Source: Eonycteris spelaea
Lineage: Eukaryota; Chordata; Mammalia; Chiroptera; Pteropodidae
Assembly: GCA_003508835.1 (NCBI GenBank)
Contig: PUFA01000289.1
Coordinates: 186,001-250,000, forward strand
Reading direction: 5' to 3'
Length of the DNA: 64,000 bases
The translations under genes were made by a program, and so were the position numbers. Position 1 is the stretch's first letter. Each line of letters starts with the position of its first letter. Positions 63,510-64,000 of this stretch are shown piece by piece. Below the pieces are notes generated by a model. The model saw only the letters and a list, made by a program, of their open reading frames with translations. It was not told the origin of the DNA and ran no database searches.

Positions 63510-63715
63510 AGAAAATATTTATTAAATTCCAACTCAATGCTGGTACTCAGCTGGGTTTTAAAAAAATACGTTATCTCATGTAATTCTCATTCGTTTCGGA
63601 TGAAGGAAGTAGAGTTGGAGAGATTAAGAAAACTGCCCAGCATTACACAATCTAGTGGGGCCAGAATTCAAGCCCAGGGTCTAACCGATTTCAAAGCTGA
63701 CTCCCTTTCTCTTGG
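63510..63715 (-). mobile_element. MIR SINE
   Basis: Antisense MIR order: ATTTATTAAATTCCAACTCA, TTATCTCATGTAATTCTCAT, GAGAGATTAAGAAAACTGCC, CAGAATTCAAGCCCAGGGTC and AAAGCTGACTCCC. Confidence 0.75.
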
Positions 63716-64000
63716 ATGTGGGCTGCCTTTCCAAGAGAAAATTTAACTGCAGTTTCACTGGGCCTGTAACAGCTGTTCGACTCACCTGAGTCACTACTGC
63801 TGGTTGAGGACAAGCTGACAGATGGAAAAGTAACGATGACATTAAGAACTATCCCCAAATCCTCCCATCTTGCTCCATATGTTGCCTTTTCGCTCAACTC
63901 TGTCCACGAGCTGAGTAACACATATTTTTAAATATATATATTTTAAGACAAGTTCAATATAGTCTCTGCTCTCTGTCCTATTGTAAAATCAACACCTCTA

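Overview
This is nuclear DNA of a placental mammal. It is AT-rich and almost entirely non-coding, with fossil DNA transposons (MER5, MER20, MER2/Tigger, hAT, piggyBac), LINE-1, LINE-2 and MIR copies, microsatellites, a processed ribosomal-protein pseudogene and one CpG-island promoter. No bacterial-type operon, CRISPR array, phage or viral gene is visible. I see no Alu, rodent B1/B2, canid tRNA-SINE, bovine, equine or porcine SINE. One L1 tail near 47.0 kb has an ending I associate from memory with bat L1s, so a bat is possible, but the species is not established.

The only protein-coding gene I can support is the 5' part of AFF1 (AF4/MLLT2), on the minus strand. Exon 1 (start codon at 33499, 17 coding bases) sits at the edge of a CpG island (about 33.5-34.25 kb). 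Exon 2 (1587-1707) lies 31.8 kb downstream in the transcript, and exon 3 (300-1218) follows a 368-base intron. The reading phase at the two joins inside the window and the GT/AG splice sites agree, and the joined N-terminus matches the AFF1 isoform starting MAAQSS. Exon 3 as given carries three single-base indels, all at short homopolymers, which break the frame; sequence or assembly error is the simplest explanation. The rest of AFF1 lies beyond position 1.

Region by region: 1-1707 holds exons 3 and 2. 1708-33482 is intron 1, with L2, MIR, MER5A, MER2, MER20 and L1 remnants, a CpG-rich patch with a ZNF143-type motif (9.2 kb) and a perfect 21-bp hairpin (14.65 kb). 33483-34250 is the promoter, first exon and a short upstream ORF. 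34250-64000 is the upstream flank (or the first intron of a longer AFF1 isoform). It holds a decayed hAT transposon split by an RPL9 pseudogene, a piggyBac transposase fossil, a 584-bp Tigger element, GGAA microsatellites, L1 and L2 remnants, and three sister hAT miniature elements with 8-bp target duplications between 52.9 and 57.3 kb.

I found no convincing undescribed gene system. The most useful leads are the exon 3 frame breaks, the nested transposon/retropseudogene, the perfect hairpin, the intronic CpG/ZNF143 patch and the promoter's duplicated CCAAT unit with its uORF. Repeat family names are from memory of consensus sequences; boundaries are exact only where terminal repeats and target duplications were read.
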